A DNA stretch of 64,000 bases from Corynespora cassiicola (Eukaryota > Ascomycota > Dothideomycetes > Pleosporales > Corynesporascaceae), in the NCBI GenBank assembly GCA_022059125.1, contig JAEUWY010000001.1, positions 558,001-622,000 on the forward strand, given 5' to 3'. The notes under the pieces are model-generated. The model saw only the letters and a list, made by a program, of their open reading frames with translations, searched no databases and was not told the DNA's origin. Numbering within the stretch: position 1 is the first letter of the stretch; the number at the start of each line of letters is the position of its first letter. A program made the position numbers and the translations under genes. Positions 11,274 to 22,952 of this stretch are shown here, piece by piece.

Positions 11274-11945
11274 ATGCTATCCACAGCTCTACACTCGACT
11301 CAAGTTATTACCAGCCGCGAAGGCCTGGCAGAGGCACGGAAAAAGGCATCGACGGCATGGACGACCATGACTGTTGCGGCGGTACTCACAGCTCTTTATG
11401 CCCTTCACTTCATCCTCGGTACACCTCCCGGCAACCCCATCGTCAAAGAGCGTCTTGTCGGGTCTGCTAGTGGCCTTTTACACATCATCTGCGGCCTTCT
11501 TGCTCTCATTATCGGCCCCATACAATTTCGTAAAACCTTGACACGGGAACACCCCAAAGTTCACATCTGGCTTGGACGAATTTACATGTTTTGTATACTT
11601 TTCAGTGGTATATCCGCGTTTAAAGTCTCTTTTAACGCCCTGGGCTACCCAATCGGCAATGCGGGTTTTGCCCTCCTAGCTGGGGTATGGATCTACACAG
11701 CTTCCAGGGGCCTCTACGCCATCTTACGTGGCGACGTGCTGTCGCACACAAAGTGGATGACACGCAACTTTGCGCTCACCTACGCGGCCCCTGTGTTGAG
11801 GGTGCTGTTGCCTCTCATGATGGCGGTGGGGATGGATGGAAAACTAGCACTCAGCATCAATGGCTACTTATCCTGGATACCCAACATCATCTTTGCAGAA
11901 GTTCTTATCAGAAAAAAAGGTATCAAGTTAGTGGGAGGATTGTAA
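11274..11945 (+). CDS. DUF2306-type integral membrane protein
   Basis: Intronless 223-aa protein, ATG at 11274. Hydrophobic segments lie at about residues 32-50, 65-85, 100-120, 130-150, 165-185 and 195-212. Diagnostic DUF2306 features are visible: GLLHIICGLLALIIGPIQF, then EHPKVHIWLGRIYMFC, and GDVLSHTKWMTRNFALTYA with conserved histidines and MxRNFALT. The family occurs in bacteria and fungi as a predicted membrane protein of unknown function, and the histidines suggest metal or heme contact (inference). The frame is complete with no lesions. Confidence 0.85.
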   Translation: MLSTALHSTQVITSREGLAEARKKASTAWTTMTVAAVLTALYALHFILGTPPGNPIVKERLVGSASGLLHIICGLLALIIGPIQFRKTLTREHPKVHIWLGRIYMFCILFSGISAFKVSFNALGYPIGNAGFALLAGVWIYTASRGLYAILRGDVLSHTKWMTRNFALTYAAPVLRVLLPLMMAVGMDGKLALSINGYLSWIPNIIFAEVLIRKKGIKLVGGL

Positions 11946-12966
11946 ACATTGGTGGACTATAGGCTGAATGTGACTCAGACCGTCAGCGTATAGATGAAAA
12001 ATAGGAGCTTAGTGCAGGAAAATCATCAATTAGACGTTCGCGTTGGGCGTATCTTGCTTCGGACTGAAGCGTAATAAATCTCCCTCCACTCTGCCTAATG
12101 GTTGAAAAACCTCCCCTTGCGTTCCTTTGATGATTCTTGGCTGCCTTTATTTTCCTTTCTTCTTTTCCCTCCAAATTCTTGGATGCTTCGCTTCCATGTT
12201 AGGGGAACGGGTTCATGAAGTAATTACAGCTCGTGCTGTGGCTGCATCTGAGTTCATGAATCTTACGAAATTGCGCAACAGCCATTTAAATATTCATTAC
12301 AGTCGATACATCTTCCCAGTGGTCTGACAGAGGTGTGAGGTCAAAGACAATTAATTGTTTTCACTCGGAGGGTATCTCCGGTTCCCCCATCCTCTCAGCT
12401 GTTACATGTGATATCTGGCCTGCCTTGTCGAACACATAGGTAATCTCGTAGTTCAGTCTGTAGCCTTGCTTCTTTGTCATTGGTGGGAAAGACAAGAAAC
12501 CCTGGTGAATAGCAGATTGGCTTCGCGATTGATGCCTCTTTGGCTGCAAATCTGACTCTGTTGGGCTCGACATGCTTCGTGAATTCTTGGCGCAACAATG
12601 GCCGGTTCCGCAAAGGCCTGCTTGTTAGGATGAAGGGAAGGAATCCCAACACAGTACACAATTTGGATATCGACAAGAAGCATGGAGAACTGGGGGAGAA
12701 AGCATACGCTAATAGGGTTGCTGGGTGTCGGCGCTCGGTCATGTCCGGAACACAACAACCCTAAACCGGGAAAGCACCGGAACACACGTGCGCGTCCAAA
12801 GTCTAAACGCTAACGCTCGGGTCCCGACTTCTACTCTTCGTCGTGTTCCAACGCCCTACCCACCTTTAACCCTTCTCCAGCCACAGCGTCACGACCTACT
12901 AGCTTGCAGCCAAAGTGTTGTCCGAGACCAGACCTCCGCTCAGCGACGTAGACGCGCCATCCGAAT
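11946..12966. other. Intergenic
   Basis: About 1 kb without a supported gene. Minus-strand frames between 12361 and 12785 overlap one another and none shows a known motif. The last 200 bases presumably hold the promoter of the Zn2Cys6 gene. Confidence 0.4.
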
Positions 12967-15211
12967 ATGCCTCGGGAAATGGAAGCCCTCGCACGAGCCG
13001 GAAGAAGCTGTGATGCCTGTCGCGACAGCAAAGTTCGGGTGAGCACCCCATTCTCTGTAGCTGCACTACCGCCCCTTATACCTTTGCGTAGTGCATTCGT
13101 GGCAAGGCCGGTCCGTGCCACCGTTGTCGTCAAACATCGCACGAGTGTACGACCAGCCGTGCGAGGCGCTCCCGACCATACTATCAAACATCAAAGGAAA
13201 AGTACGAGCTTATGACTACCCTTCTTCACCACTTTGTGCCAGACATTAGCTTCGAACTCCATGACTTGCGCAACCTGGTCTTGCAACTCGGCGCCAAGCA
13301 GCCCTTTTCATCTACTGATGACGAGAATCCATCCAACCCCACAGCTGAGCCATCCAATGCTGCGTGCACCAACCAAACCGATCATGGAACGTCTTTGCAA
13401 CACATTCATACCAGCGTATATCTACCACTAGAGCCGACCTTACAAACTCAGATCCTGCCAACAACATCCGAGATCACAACGCCTTCCTCGTCTGCCAATC
13501 GCACTAGCAGCCTGCACACCGAGATCGGTGAGGCCATCATAGCTTCCAGTCCGTCCATCTCAGTAGCTTGATTTTCCCTCGTGACTAATGGCGGAAATTG
13601 TAGACTTTTACGATGCAAAGAGCTTTGTCGTCTTCCTTTTACAAGCCAGATCGTTGTTCGAACGCACCGAAGGCGGCCCCCACACTGACCAGCGCAGCAT
13701 CCTCCACAGCATTCAGGATCAGCCCAACGTACCTGTTACCTTTCCCGAGGATACCTTGTTACAATCCCAAATTGATGCCGATGCTACTGCCTTCTACGCA
13801 GAGGTCAACAGCGTAATTTACATTCTATCATCAGAAGGGCTTCAAGACTGCGTCGAGAGACTTCTGCATCGCTCTGAGATGTGTGGAAATGCTCACATCG
13901 CGATCGTGTATGCTGTCATGTCGCTTCAGACAGCATCGCAGTCTGCTTTCGACCTAGCCTGCCACTACGTAGCACCGGCCGTCGAAGAAGGTTCTATTGC
14001 TACGGTGGAGGCTCTGGCTTTAATGGTACATCTTCCAGACCCAGTGCTTTTGTCTTCTTCTAAAATCTAATCCAACAGAGCCTGTGCTGTCTCAATCGCA
14101 ACCAGAACAATCTTGCCTGGATTCACCTTGGCACGGCGGTGAGAGTAGCTCAGGCATTGGGCTTGCATGCGGACACAGCATTCTGGTCGCATGAACCTCG
14201 GTCCCGTTTGGAGCACCGCCGTCGATTGTGGTGGTCTCTCTACGATCTTGATGTGTGGTTCTCTTACTATCTAGGTCGACCTCACAGCATCGATGACACG
14301 ATCTGCTCAGCCGCCCTGCCTTCTGAGTCGGTATTGTGTAGCTCACCACGTCCCTAAGGCCACTTGGCTGATGATCTCAGCAGGACCTAACCCAAGTACC
14401 ACATAACCCTCCAGGCTATTCAGGATTGAATGTGCACCTTAGTAGGCTCCTGAAACGGTTCAATGCATCCTTGCGCATGTGGAGGATAGATCGAGAGCGA
14501 TCGAGCCAAGAAATTCGTGGCTATGTCGCCGAGCTCGAGACTTGGTGGGACAACTTACCCCCGTACTTCAAAACAAGCGCCTCGTCACCACCATCCTACG
14601 CTAGAGCGCTATCCTATCTCCATCTCCGATACCTGCATGTTTTCATGATACTCACGCGGTCTTTCCTACTTCTAGACTTATCGAATCCTGATATTGCAAA
14701 AACCCGAGACAATCTGACCAAGGCATGTGAGTCTGTAAACGAAGAATCATTAGCCCTTCTGCACGAGATGCACGGAAGGAACCTAATAAGCAGGTCTAAT
14801 TTCCAAGATTGTTACCACATACTTTCTACCGGCCTAGTTTTGGTTGTTCGCAATCTACTCTGCCCATGTGAAGCGCACAGGTCCGATCTAGTAAAGATGC
14901 GACCTCTATACATATTAGCAAACCACGTTACCATCGGAATGGCAGGCAGCGAAGCTGTGAGAAAGTTTTTGGAGCCCTCAGAGGCTCTACATAACTCCGA
15001 AAGGTAAAGCCCCTTTTCATACGAGACTATCCAACATGAACCACTCCAATACTCGATCAGTTAGAACATGATTTTCTTTTGGCTAATAGTTCTTAACAGG
15101 TCTCAGTTTTCACCAGAAGATCAATTCTCATTAAATCTGCTAGAGCTGAACACAGCAGATATCTCATGGCTAGATATATTTAATACGTTAGAAGCTGGGT
15201 GGATGCCATGA
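12967..15211 (+). CDS. Zn2Cys6 transcription factor with fungal-specific domain
   Basis: Six exons: 12967-13038, 13092-13527, 13604-14025, 14079-14330, 14381-15003 and 15100-15211, totalling 1917 bases or 638 aa; every phase agrees. The first intron splits the zinc cluster: CDACRDSKVR joins to C, then PCHRCRQTSHEC, giving C-x2-C-x6-C...C-x2-C-x6-C at residues 15-45. Next comes a polar linker, then the fungal_trans region with LAWIHLGTAVRVAQALGLH and RRLWWSLYDLDVWFSYYLGRP at about residues 330-390. The C-terminus is LDIFNTLEAGWMP. It binds DNA as a nuclear regulator. Targets are unknown; nearby candidates are the DUF2306 gene on the left and the decayed copper/iron pair on the right. Only splice choice at the fourth intron (14331-14380) is somewhat uncertain. 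Confidence 0.85.
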
Positions 15212-15229
15212 ATATAAAAGCTATCTTTC

Positions 15230-15400
15230 TGTTTTGTTGAGCGCCTAACCAGCGTTGTCACCGTTTATACTTATTTTCTATATATACTTTTTAGTTCTGG
15301 CCCAGCAAAGCTGAGAGAAAGGGACTCCTACAGCTCTTTGAAGCAAGAGGTCCATTAATACCATCTATACCACCTTTTTAGCTCTTTACGTTCGGGAAAA
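15230..15400. repeat. Dispersed short repeat, relic of a mobile element
   Basis: The segment around 15295-15345 (tggcccagcaaagctgagag and following agggactcctacagctcttt) recurs in inverted orientation at 1330-1380 in AT-mutated form. It lies at the truncated 3' side of the Ctr relic, so an insertion here may have cut that gene. Confidence 0.45.
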
Positions 15401-15469
15401 CGACTGTTAATAAGAATGACAGCGCGGCACGTCTTCTTGCTTCTTAATAAGTACAGATATTCCTACAAA

Positions 15470-15733
15470 CCTGAAGATAATGAACTGCAGAGCCAGTAAG
15501 AAACTAAATATAGCTGCAAGAGCGACAAAAAAGATACAAGTGTCTGCATACTACCCCGTTAATTTCAGCACCCACACCATAAAAAACAGCAGCGTAGTAG
15601 TTAATGTGAAAAAGGTTATGGCCACATCGTCCATCCCCATCATACTTGCGGAAGACGACATATCTATAAATCCAGTTAAGCTGGACATAACCGTCTCTAG
15701 CGTCACGCTTGCTAGCGCATCCAAGTTAAACAT
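15470..15733 (-). pseudogene. Relic of a Ctr-type copper transporter
   Basis: Minus-strand reading from ATG 15733 has a methionine-rich stretch, MSSSASMMGM, then DDVAITFFTLTTTLLF, a stop (TAG at 15553-15551), and after it YADTCIFFVALAAIFSFLLA. Fungal Ctr copper permeases have the same order: Met motifs, TFFxxTTTPLFSxxW and YAGTCIFLIALA. The remaining transmembrane segments are absent, and the sequence runs into a dispersed repeat. Ctr proteins are trimeric plasma-membrane Cu(I) channels fed by metalloreductases. The divergent neighbour is a ferric/cupric reductase gene, also dead, which supports the identification. Confidence 0.55.
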
Positions 15734-16378
15734 AGTTATTATTATCCATTGTCAGTCTGAAAATCTCTAGAGACTAATAGTATCCGGAACCAGTCGCCTA
15801 TGGCAAAAAGCTAGAAAGACGATAGTATTCGAGAAAGCCTAGAAGAAAGGATAGCGAGTGACAAGGACAGAGAACCTTCGGTTTGTAGGCCCCCGGCCCC
15901 GCTCTACCAGTGCTGGGCTTATCTGCAATGACAAGCATGTCAAGCACTAATAGTTAGGTAGGCACCGTTGTTTAAAGAGCGCTACCGGATGAACCGCGCC
16001 CTTGCGGCGAAAACTTGCTCAAACGTGCGCGAAGTGAGACTCTACCCGCGAATCACAATTCGATCTTTAGTGTAAGCGCACTATATGAGCAAGGAAGCGG
16101 CACTCTGTCGTTAGTCAGGGCGACGGCGGCTCACTAATTGAATTCGCGAACCCAAGTCGGCTATAAGCACATACAAGCCTCTCGCGTGGGAGACAAGCTT
16201 TTATTCCGGAGATATAGTAGGAGTGTCCCCAGAGGCATGCCCTTCAGTGCGTCTGCAAAACTCGTCAATTCCATCGTACCCTAAGCGGTTCAGCTTTCAT
16301 CGCCGTCCTGCGGTGCTTTCGCTGACTTTAGAACCGAGTTTTGGGCCGGCTCTTTCCAAATCCAACACGGTCTCAGCC

Positions 16379-18393
16379 ATGGATGTATCATGGCTGACGT
16401 ATCCTCTCGCTTTCACCGGCATGCGCATGTTCGAGTGCGATGATTTAAGCACCAAAAAATGCGACTGGTACAAGCAAAGATGGCATTTTTGGTAACTACT
16501 AACCCCTACCCGCTCCCCATCAGCACTAAGGGCTTTGCGTCTAGGTACATCGCAGACTTTGCCTTTGCACTGCCAACCGTAGCATCTTTCGTCTGCACCA
16601 TTGACGTCTTCATCATAGGCCATTGCATATCCAGAATACTTCTCCATAATTGTAGACTTAAAAATTCAAAAGCCCTATCCAAGCCTATCGCGTTCGTGCG
16701 ATATCTTTCTTACCGAGGATTCCATTTCCAAATGCTCAGGTGGAACTCCGCGCCCATGGGTATCCTCTTCTTAGGAGCGATCGGCACAGTATTCTTCTTT
16801 TGTAAGTAACGCTTCTACTTCTTTACGGTTCATTCACTGCTTCTCAAAAGATGCCGTTGGTTTGCTTCGTAGACGTGGCGATAGATGTCATGATTCTGAT
16901 AGTGCGGTATAGCAGCTGACGATGAAAACAGGTATGGTTCTAGCACCAAAGCCGTATTATCGGGCAGACGAGAAATTTGGGGGATCACCACCACTTGCAA
17001 CCAGATCTGGATGGTTAGCATTGGGATACATGCCATTTGTTTTGTCAGTATAACATCGATCACTCGAAAGAGCGCAAGAATGACGATGAACAGCGCCACT
17101 GCAAGCAAGACCAACTGGATCATCCTGGTGACCGGCGTCTCTTATGAAAGGCTTCAGGTATTTCATCGATGAATATCTTATGCTTTTTTCGTTCTCGCAC
17201 TTCTGCACACATTCCCCTTCATCGTGTATCATATTCACTGGCACGACATGGAGTCACATTTCTCAGAGAGTTTACTTTTCTACTGGACAGGAGTAGTCGC
17301 TCTTGTGGCCCAGGCATTGCTCACCTTTTTGTCGCACTCGACAATACGGCAAGTTGACTCACTGGAACAATGAATCCAAGTGCTGATGGGGCTATAGACG
17401 CTTCGGATACGAATTCTTCAAGATGACTCACTTCGCCGCAGCCATTGTCTTCATGGTCACCTTCTTCTGGCATTGCGACTACACACTGACAAGCTGGCAC
17501 TATTTCGTTGCCACGGCTGCAGTATACGTGCCATGCTTTGTATTCCCGTGGCTGCGAACAATTTTTGAGTACAAGTGGACGCAGAAAGCGCACGTCACAG
17601 TGGAGGAAAATGGTTTCACTCGTGTCACCATTCCAGCAGATTTTGATTGGACGCCTGGTCAGCACTGTTTCCTGCGATTCACTAGTTTTGGCATCCTCCA
17701 AGCATTCTCGTCACATCCATTCACCATCTGCTCCTCTCCATCATCCCGAGCAGGCGGGAAGTCCGAGCTTGTCTTCTTCATCCGCCATCAACTCGGCTTC
17801 ACAAAGACGCTTTATCAACGTGCGCTCCACCATCCGGGCATTTCAGTCCCGGTTCTTGTCGACGGCCCATATGGCGGAGTCAGCAGGGAGAGGCTGGGTG
17901 CATCTCAACATCAGCTTCTTATTGCTGGTGGTTCAGGTGCTGGGTGGTGTCTGTCCTTCATTGAGCACTTTGTTACCTCGTTGCCTGAGCACCCGGATGA
18001 AGAGGACGCCATCGAAGGCCGGCATGAGAAGGAGTCTTCCAGTGAGAGCCACCAAGCAGGTGGTGCGCACGACATGCATCCGATGAAGCCACATGTGCTC
18101 CGCATGCATCAATATCACAGGCTTCTGGAGGCCACGTTGTCCATACAGATAAAGCCATCGATACGTCGACACCTGCGAAAGAGATTGAAGGTCGCCCTCG
18201 CCTGCTCACTGTCGTGCAAGAAGAAGCAACGTTGGCAGCAGAAACGGATAGCTCCCTTGGAGTATACGTGTGTGGGCCTTTGGCTATGCAAGATGATGTA
18301 CGTAATGCTGTTGCCGCAGAGAACATGAAGATTATAACGGGCGTGCGACTGAGGAGTGTATATCTATACACAGAGCATTTTTCATGGGCTTAA
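16379..18393 (+). pseudogene. Ferric/cupric reductase gene with nonsense codon and internal deletion
   Basis: Exons recovered: 16379-16491, 16545-16801, 16932-17043, 17094-17348 and 17398 onward. Protein order: STKKCDWYKQRWHFW, YIADFAFALPTVASF, YMPFVF/ATASKTNW, GVSYERLQVFHR, LALLHTFPFIVYHIHWHD (paired heme histidines), HPFTIC (FAD), LVDGPYGG and LIAGGSGAG (NADPH), and a terminal EHFSWA. It has the fold of plasma-membrane FRE metalloreductases. Two lesions are visible. A TGA at 17170-17172 replaces the W of FHRWISYAFF. Near 18105 the frame jumps and roughly 60 residues expected before the VYVCGPLAMQDDV motif are missing. The fourth intron (17349-17397) is GC-AG (GCAAGT). The gene diverges from the Ctr relic. 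Confidence 0.8.
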
Positions 18394-18802
18394 TGTCGCT
18401 CGGATGTGTCAAGGCCAGATTTCCTCTTCGCTTCTAATCCTGAATTAAGTCGTGTTTGTCGTTCAGCACAAGAATATGTACAGGTAGATGCTCCTGAAAC
18501 ACACTAGCACATGATCTTATCGATAAGCGCACCGCTCAAATCCGCTACTTGCTAACCTTGGAAAATGACTCATCCCGACTCACTCTCGACACAACGACTT
18601 CTTCGACACAAGACATGTCCTGAAGGCCTGGCGTTTGATTACTAGCACCCAATCAGCGCTTTCAGACCTGTATCCTTGCCCATCTCTCTGAATCCATCAG
18701 GCAAGTTCACTGGCATGAGACTTCGCCTGCTTCTCTATAAAATGTAGACATCCCTTGCATTGACTTGGGCTGCACGCTTTCAACGTCATCTATAAATTCA
18801 CC
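18394..18802. promoter_or_regulatory. Upstream region of the APH-like gene
   Basis: 409 bases between the reductase relic and the kinase-like gene. The downstream start has a good context (caccATGG at 18803). No other feature seen. Confidence 0.35.
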
Positions 18803-19897
18803 ATGGAGGCATTGGACCTTAGGAAGGAGGACGGCCTTCGTGCGTATCTCGACTCCCACGGCATCGACTACTTGGACGTCACTGTACTCACAGGCGGGAA
18901 TGCGAACTTTGTCCACCGCGTCACATTCAAAGATGGAACGACAAGAGTCTACAAGCATGCTGCAAGCCACCTGCAGTTCAACACCGACTTTTTCCTAGAC
19001 CCGGCTCGCATGGACTACGAGGACCGGGCGCTCGAGATTCTTCCTTCGCTGTTGACCAAAGAGCTGCCCGAGTCACGGATGCACCCTGCGAGATGGTACG
19101 GCTACGACAGGAGGAACAAGCTACTCTGTCTCGGGGACGGCGGCAACCAAAACCTCAAAGCAGCCTACCCAAACCAAAATCTGGACATCCCGCTCATTGG
19201 CAGAGAGCTTGGACGATGGATTGCGGCGCTCCACATCTGCTCTCGATCCACGTCGTTTGTAGACACAGACAATGGTCTCGAATCGAATAACCCCATTGCC
19301 GTGGACATATATCGATATTCGTACAACGGCCTGGCGGATACCCTCTCTAAGTTCGGACAGGACGCAAAGTTCGCGGCGTACATCAACGAAGAGTTCGGCA
19401 GCCGGTTGACGAAGGAAGACGAGTGCGTATGCCACGGCGATTACTGGCCGGGCAATGTTCTTGTAAAGGGCGGTGGTGAGCATGTGGAACTTACCATGGT
19501 CGACTGGGAAATGACAAGGAGGGGCATCAGCGCAACCGATGTAGGACAGTTTGCCGCCGAAGCGTTCCTCCTAGACAGGTTCAAGGGCGGTAGGGGATTG
19601 CTCCCAGTGTTCCTGAATTCCTACCTCGAGATGCGGGAGAAGGATGCGACAGCGGATAAGGTGGTGTTGGGGAGGGAATGGCTGAGGCGCATGATTGTGC
19701 ACTGGGGCGTGCACATTGCCTTCTGGCCCGTAGGGTTTCGATGGACCGACGAGGACGGAACAAAAGAGCTTGTCGATATTGGCGTAAGGGTGATGAAAAC
19801 GGCGGTTGAAGGCGACTGGGAGCAGTTGCGCCGTGTGGAGCCTCTCGAAGGGGTGGCTGAGGAATGGGCCAAAGTCTGGGATAGGGTAGAAGTTTGA
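18803..19897 (+). CDS. APH-family phosphotransferase (aminoglycoside/choline kinase-like)
   Basis: Intronless, 364 aa, ATG at 18803 in a strong context. The N-lobe has LTGGNANFVHRVTFKDG, a nucleotide-loop-like segment, followed by a lysine in VYKHAA. The catalytic loop is CVCHGDYWPGNVLV (HGDxxxxN) at about residue 215, and the metal-binding VDWE follows at about 235. These are the hallmarks of the APH fold, which phosphorylates small hydroxyl compounds. Fungal members of this size are usually unassigned; methylthioribose or choline-type substrates are possible, but nothing here decides. The frame is intact and GC-rich, unlike the pseudogenes on either side. Confidence 0.85.
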   Translation: MEALDLRKEDGLRAYLDSHGIDYLDVTVLTGGNANFVHRVTFKDGTTRVYKHAASHLQFNTDFFLDPARMDYEDRALEILPSLLTKELPESRMHPARWYGYDRRNKLLCLGDGGNQNLKAAYPNQNLDIPLIGRELGRWIAALHICSRSTSFVDTDNGLESNNPIAVDIYRYSYNGLADTLSKFGQDAKFAAYINEEFGSRLTKEDECVCHGDYWPGNVLVKGGGEHVELTMVDWEMTRRGISATDVGQFAAEAFLLDRFKGGRGLLPVFLNSYLEMREKDATADKVVLGREWLRRMIVHWGVHIAFWPVGFRWTDEDGTKELVDIGVRVMKTAVEGDWEQLRRVEPLEGVAEEWAKVWDRVEV

Positions 19898-20550
19898 AGA
19901 CGGGCTAGGCCCAATCGCAAAAATGACATGGAGGCATCGCCATCCGATTCATGGCCAGTCCTCGTGGACCCCCCAGGCCGCTGTTGAGTCTTGAGAGTGC
20001 CCACGGTCGTGGTCTTCGGGACCGGCACGCGTGACGTCACCGGTCCACCGAGCCGTCACAGCACAGCGCAATTGCAGCGCCTCTGCTTCTTTTGTACCCA
20101 CGCTCTCCCGAAGAACTTGGTTTCACCGCTCACGACCCCACACATACCCGCCTGATAACAATGGCCAGCCAATCCAGGATCACGCGAGACGCCGATTCCC
20201 CGCAATGTACGCAGCGGCGCGCTCCCGATCGCTCCGAGATGCACCACGTCATAGGGTCATCCAAGTTTCGCGCCCCAGCTAGCCTGACAAGCTTCTGCGA
20301 TCGAGGGTAGGCCCAGGAACCGCCTGCCCGGCTGTGGTTCCGGACGGCGCCTGCCTGCACGGGGCCTGGCCTGCGTTCCTTATGATGCCCACGTCTCACG
20401 GCCCATGATGAGGTGCATTTGCTCCCGCATCTCCTCCCGCATCCTCTTTCTCCCCTTTCCCTCACCTCACTTCCCCGGCTCGCCGCCCTTTCTGAGCTTG
20501 ATATACTCTCTGGGCCACATTTTCCTCGACCTGTTGACTTGGAAGCCGGC
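19898..20550. promoter_or_regulatory. Intergenic, promoter side of the CDF gene
   Basis: About 650 GC-rich bases. Open frames on both strands here show no motif. Pyrimidine-rich stretches at 20430-20475 (ctcctcccgcatcctctttc) resemble a fungal leader upstream of the start at 20551. Confidence 0.4.
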
Positions 20551-22074
20551 ATGGTCGCGTCTAGGCATCGCGATCTGTTTCGACAGCAGTCGGCCAATTC
20601 CTACAGCAAATACGACCACACCGACCTCGAGAGCGGAAATGGCTTCAGCCAAGGCCCAAGACCGCGCCAGCGCTTTCGCGACGCAATCGAAACGACGGTC
20701 CAAAAGAGCCGTGCTCAGGAGATGAAGAAGCTGCTGCTGGAGAGCGTTGATCACAAAGGGTTGGAGAAGTTTCGCAAGAGCGATGGAGAGGTAGGCTAAA
20801 TGGCCCTGTGACACGCCAATTCCATGCGTGCTGACCCCATGTAGCTCAAAAAGATGCAGAACAAGAAGTTGCGACAGTTTTACGAGGAGCAGAACCGACG
20901 TCTTGACGACTGGCTCGAAGTCGACATGGTGGTCATGGCACTGGCCGACGATGTTCTGGACAGCATGGGACCACGCGACCTGGATCATGACGGCGTCGCT
21001 GAGGACCGCGGTCCGCTTGGCGTTAGTGAAGAGAATGTCGAATGCTTCCTTCCCGACGACGAACGCGAGAAGCGCCGGAAAAGTGCAAGGCACGTGAAAT
21101 GGGCGATCAACGTCAGTACACACACTTGGCACAAGCAACCCGGGCTGATAACTAGCAGATCAATGTCATTGTCAATATCCTTCTCTTGGCCGCCAAGGGG
21201 TTCGCTGCCATTTACTCCAGCTCGCTCTCCCTGATAGCATCGCTCGTAGACTCCGCACTTGACCTACTGTGCACCCTTATAATATGGACTACAAACAAGT
21301 TGGTTGGGTGGAGACTGGCCAAGCTCAAGAAGAAGTTTCCGGTCGGCAGAAGACGCCTGGAGCCCATAGGCATCTTGGTCTTTTCCATCATCATGATTGT
21401 CTCTTTTCTTCAGATTCTGCAAGAGTCCATCCAGAAGCTCCTGCCGAGCGGAGACCACACTACCGCGACCCTTCCACCAGCCGCGATATTCTCCATGGTC
21501 GCTACCATCGTCGTCAAAGGTACTATTTGGTTTGGCTGTGCGCGGGTTAAGACTACTCAGGTTCAGGCGCTTGCACAAGACTGCAAGACCGACGTCTATT
21601 TCAACACTTTCTCTCTAGCCTTCCCTCTAATTGGACATCAGCTCGATGTCTGGTGGCTCGACCCTGTCGGCGCTACTCTCTTGTCGCTCTTCATAATCTA
21701 CGATTGGGCTGGCACCTGCCTTGAGAACGTCACTCGCCTGACTGGCGAAGCTGCCAACGATCGCATTGCTAGGAAGATGATGTACATGGCCTACCGTTTC
21801 TCTCCCTTAGTCGGAGGCTTCAAAAACATTACCTCGTACCATGCAGGCGATGGTGTCTGGGTTGAGATGGACGTGTTGATGGATGAAAAGACTCCACTTA
21901 GAAGGTGTCACGATGTGGCTGAGACATTGCAATACTGCACAGAAGGCTTGAATGAGGTCGATCGCGCCTTTGTCACTATCGATTGTAAGTATGTCTCGTC
22001 AGATGAGCCGACGAAGCTAACCACCAAAAGACACTTCCCAAGGTCCGACCGGGCATGCGACCGAGAATCAGTAA
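20551..22074 (+). CDS. Cation diffusion facilitator (metal efflux transporter)
   Basis: Four exons: 20551-20790, 20845-21111, 21159-21984 and 22031-22074; 1377 bases, 458 aa, all phases consistent. The reading frame is open upstream of 20551 but has no earlier ATG. The cytosolic N-terminus is long (about 160 residues, acidic and basic). The membrane domain starts at INVIVNILLLAAKGFA. TM2 carries SLVDSALDLLCTLIIW with the DxxxD metal site, and TM5 carries KTDVYFNTFSLAFP instead of the zinc-type HDxxD. This resembles the fungal manganese-type CDF branch. The cytoplasmic C-terminal domain (SYHAGDGVWVEMDVLMD) is complete, and the last tiny exon ends TSQGPTGHATENQ. Probably removes Mn (or another divalent metal) from the cytosol to vacuole or Golgi. 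Confidence 0.88.
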
Positions 22075-22952
22075 CAACATTCCTGCATCTGCATTGGCTT
22101 TAAATTGCATAGCGATGGTGATAGCATACGTACGGTGTTTTTTCCTATCGGCAATCACCTAGGAGGGTGTCACATCTCTTGGTACACCCTGTGCCGAAAC
22201 AGGTGCTGATCTCATTTTCCAGCATAATAACCGTGGCCGGTATTCTGACGCATTTCAATAATCAATTCTCTTTCAAACACGAAAACTGCATGTGAGGCAT
22301 TACCTGTTCAATGGCGATGGCAACTGGCGTGGTGCATATACAGTAGCCCTACATGGGTCACGCTGTTCCTACCCTCGGCGGCCTTATATACCCAACTCAT
22401 AGAATTCCCGACGTGACCATCAAATAATCTAGCCTCTTACTTATCTCTTGGTACTTTTCTGCGCCCAACGGTTAGTCTGTTGGAAAATCAATCGCTTGTA
22501 ACTCTCCTTTCCCAAAAGACAGAGCGTCACATATTTTGCTTATTACATCTAAGTCAGCCACCCCAGAATTCTATCTTTGTCTGCACTCGAACTGATCGCA
22601 AGCATTGTTCGAGGTTTTGGTCGATCAACAAGCGACACTTATGATATAGTCGTTGTGTGATGGTGCCGAATTTGTGTCGCATCTGATGCTTTAGTCTTGG
22701 AAAATTATGCAGCCATTCCACGGATTCCAAGAGCCCGGCAACCCAATGCGCAAACTGAATTGAGTTGGAGGCTCTCTTAACTTATGTTTTACGTCATTTA
22801 TCATCATTTTGATCAATATTGAGATGAATCACGACACGCGTCTGGATCGCGTTGCCACATTGCGCCAAGCATTCTCCACTCCGCACATGTTCTCTCCTCA
22901 TCCATCCCCCTTCGTCCTATTTACACACTCTCCGCACCTCCATTGTCCAAAA
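22075..22952. other. Intergenic
   Basis: About 880 bases with no supported gene or repeat. Confidence 0.4.

Noticed and set aside
12361..12785. Three overlapping minus-strand frames
   Set aside because: No motif, no convincing splice partners, mutually exclusive.
15480..15770. 96-codon plus-strand frame
   Set aside because: Shadow of the Ctr relic, whose motifs are on the minus strand.
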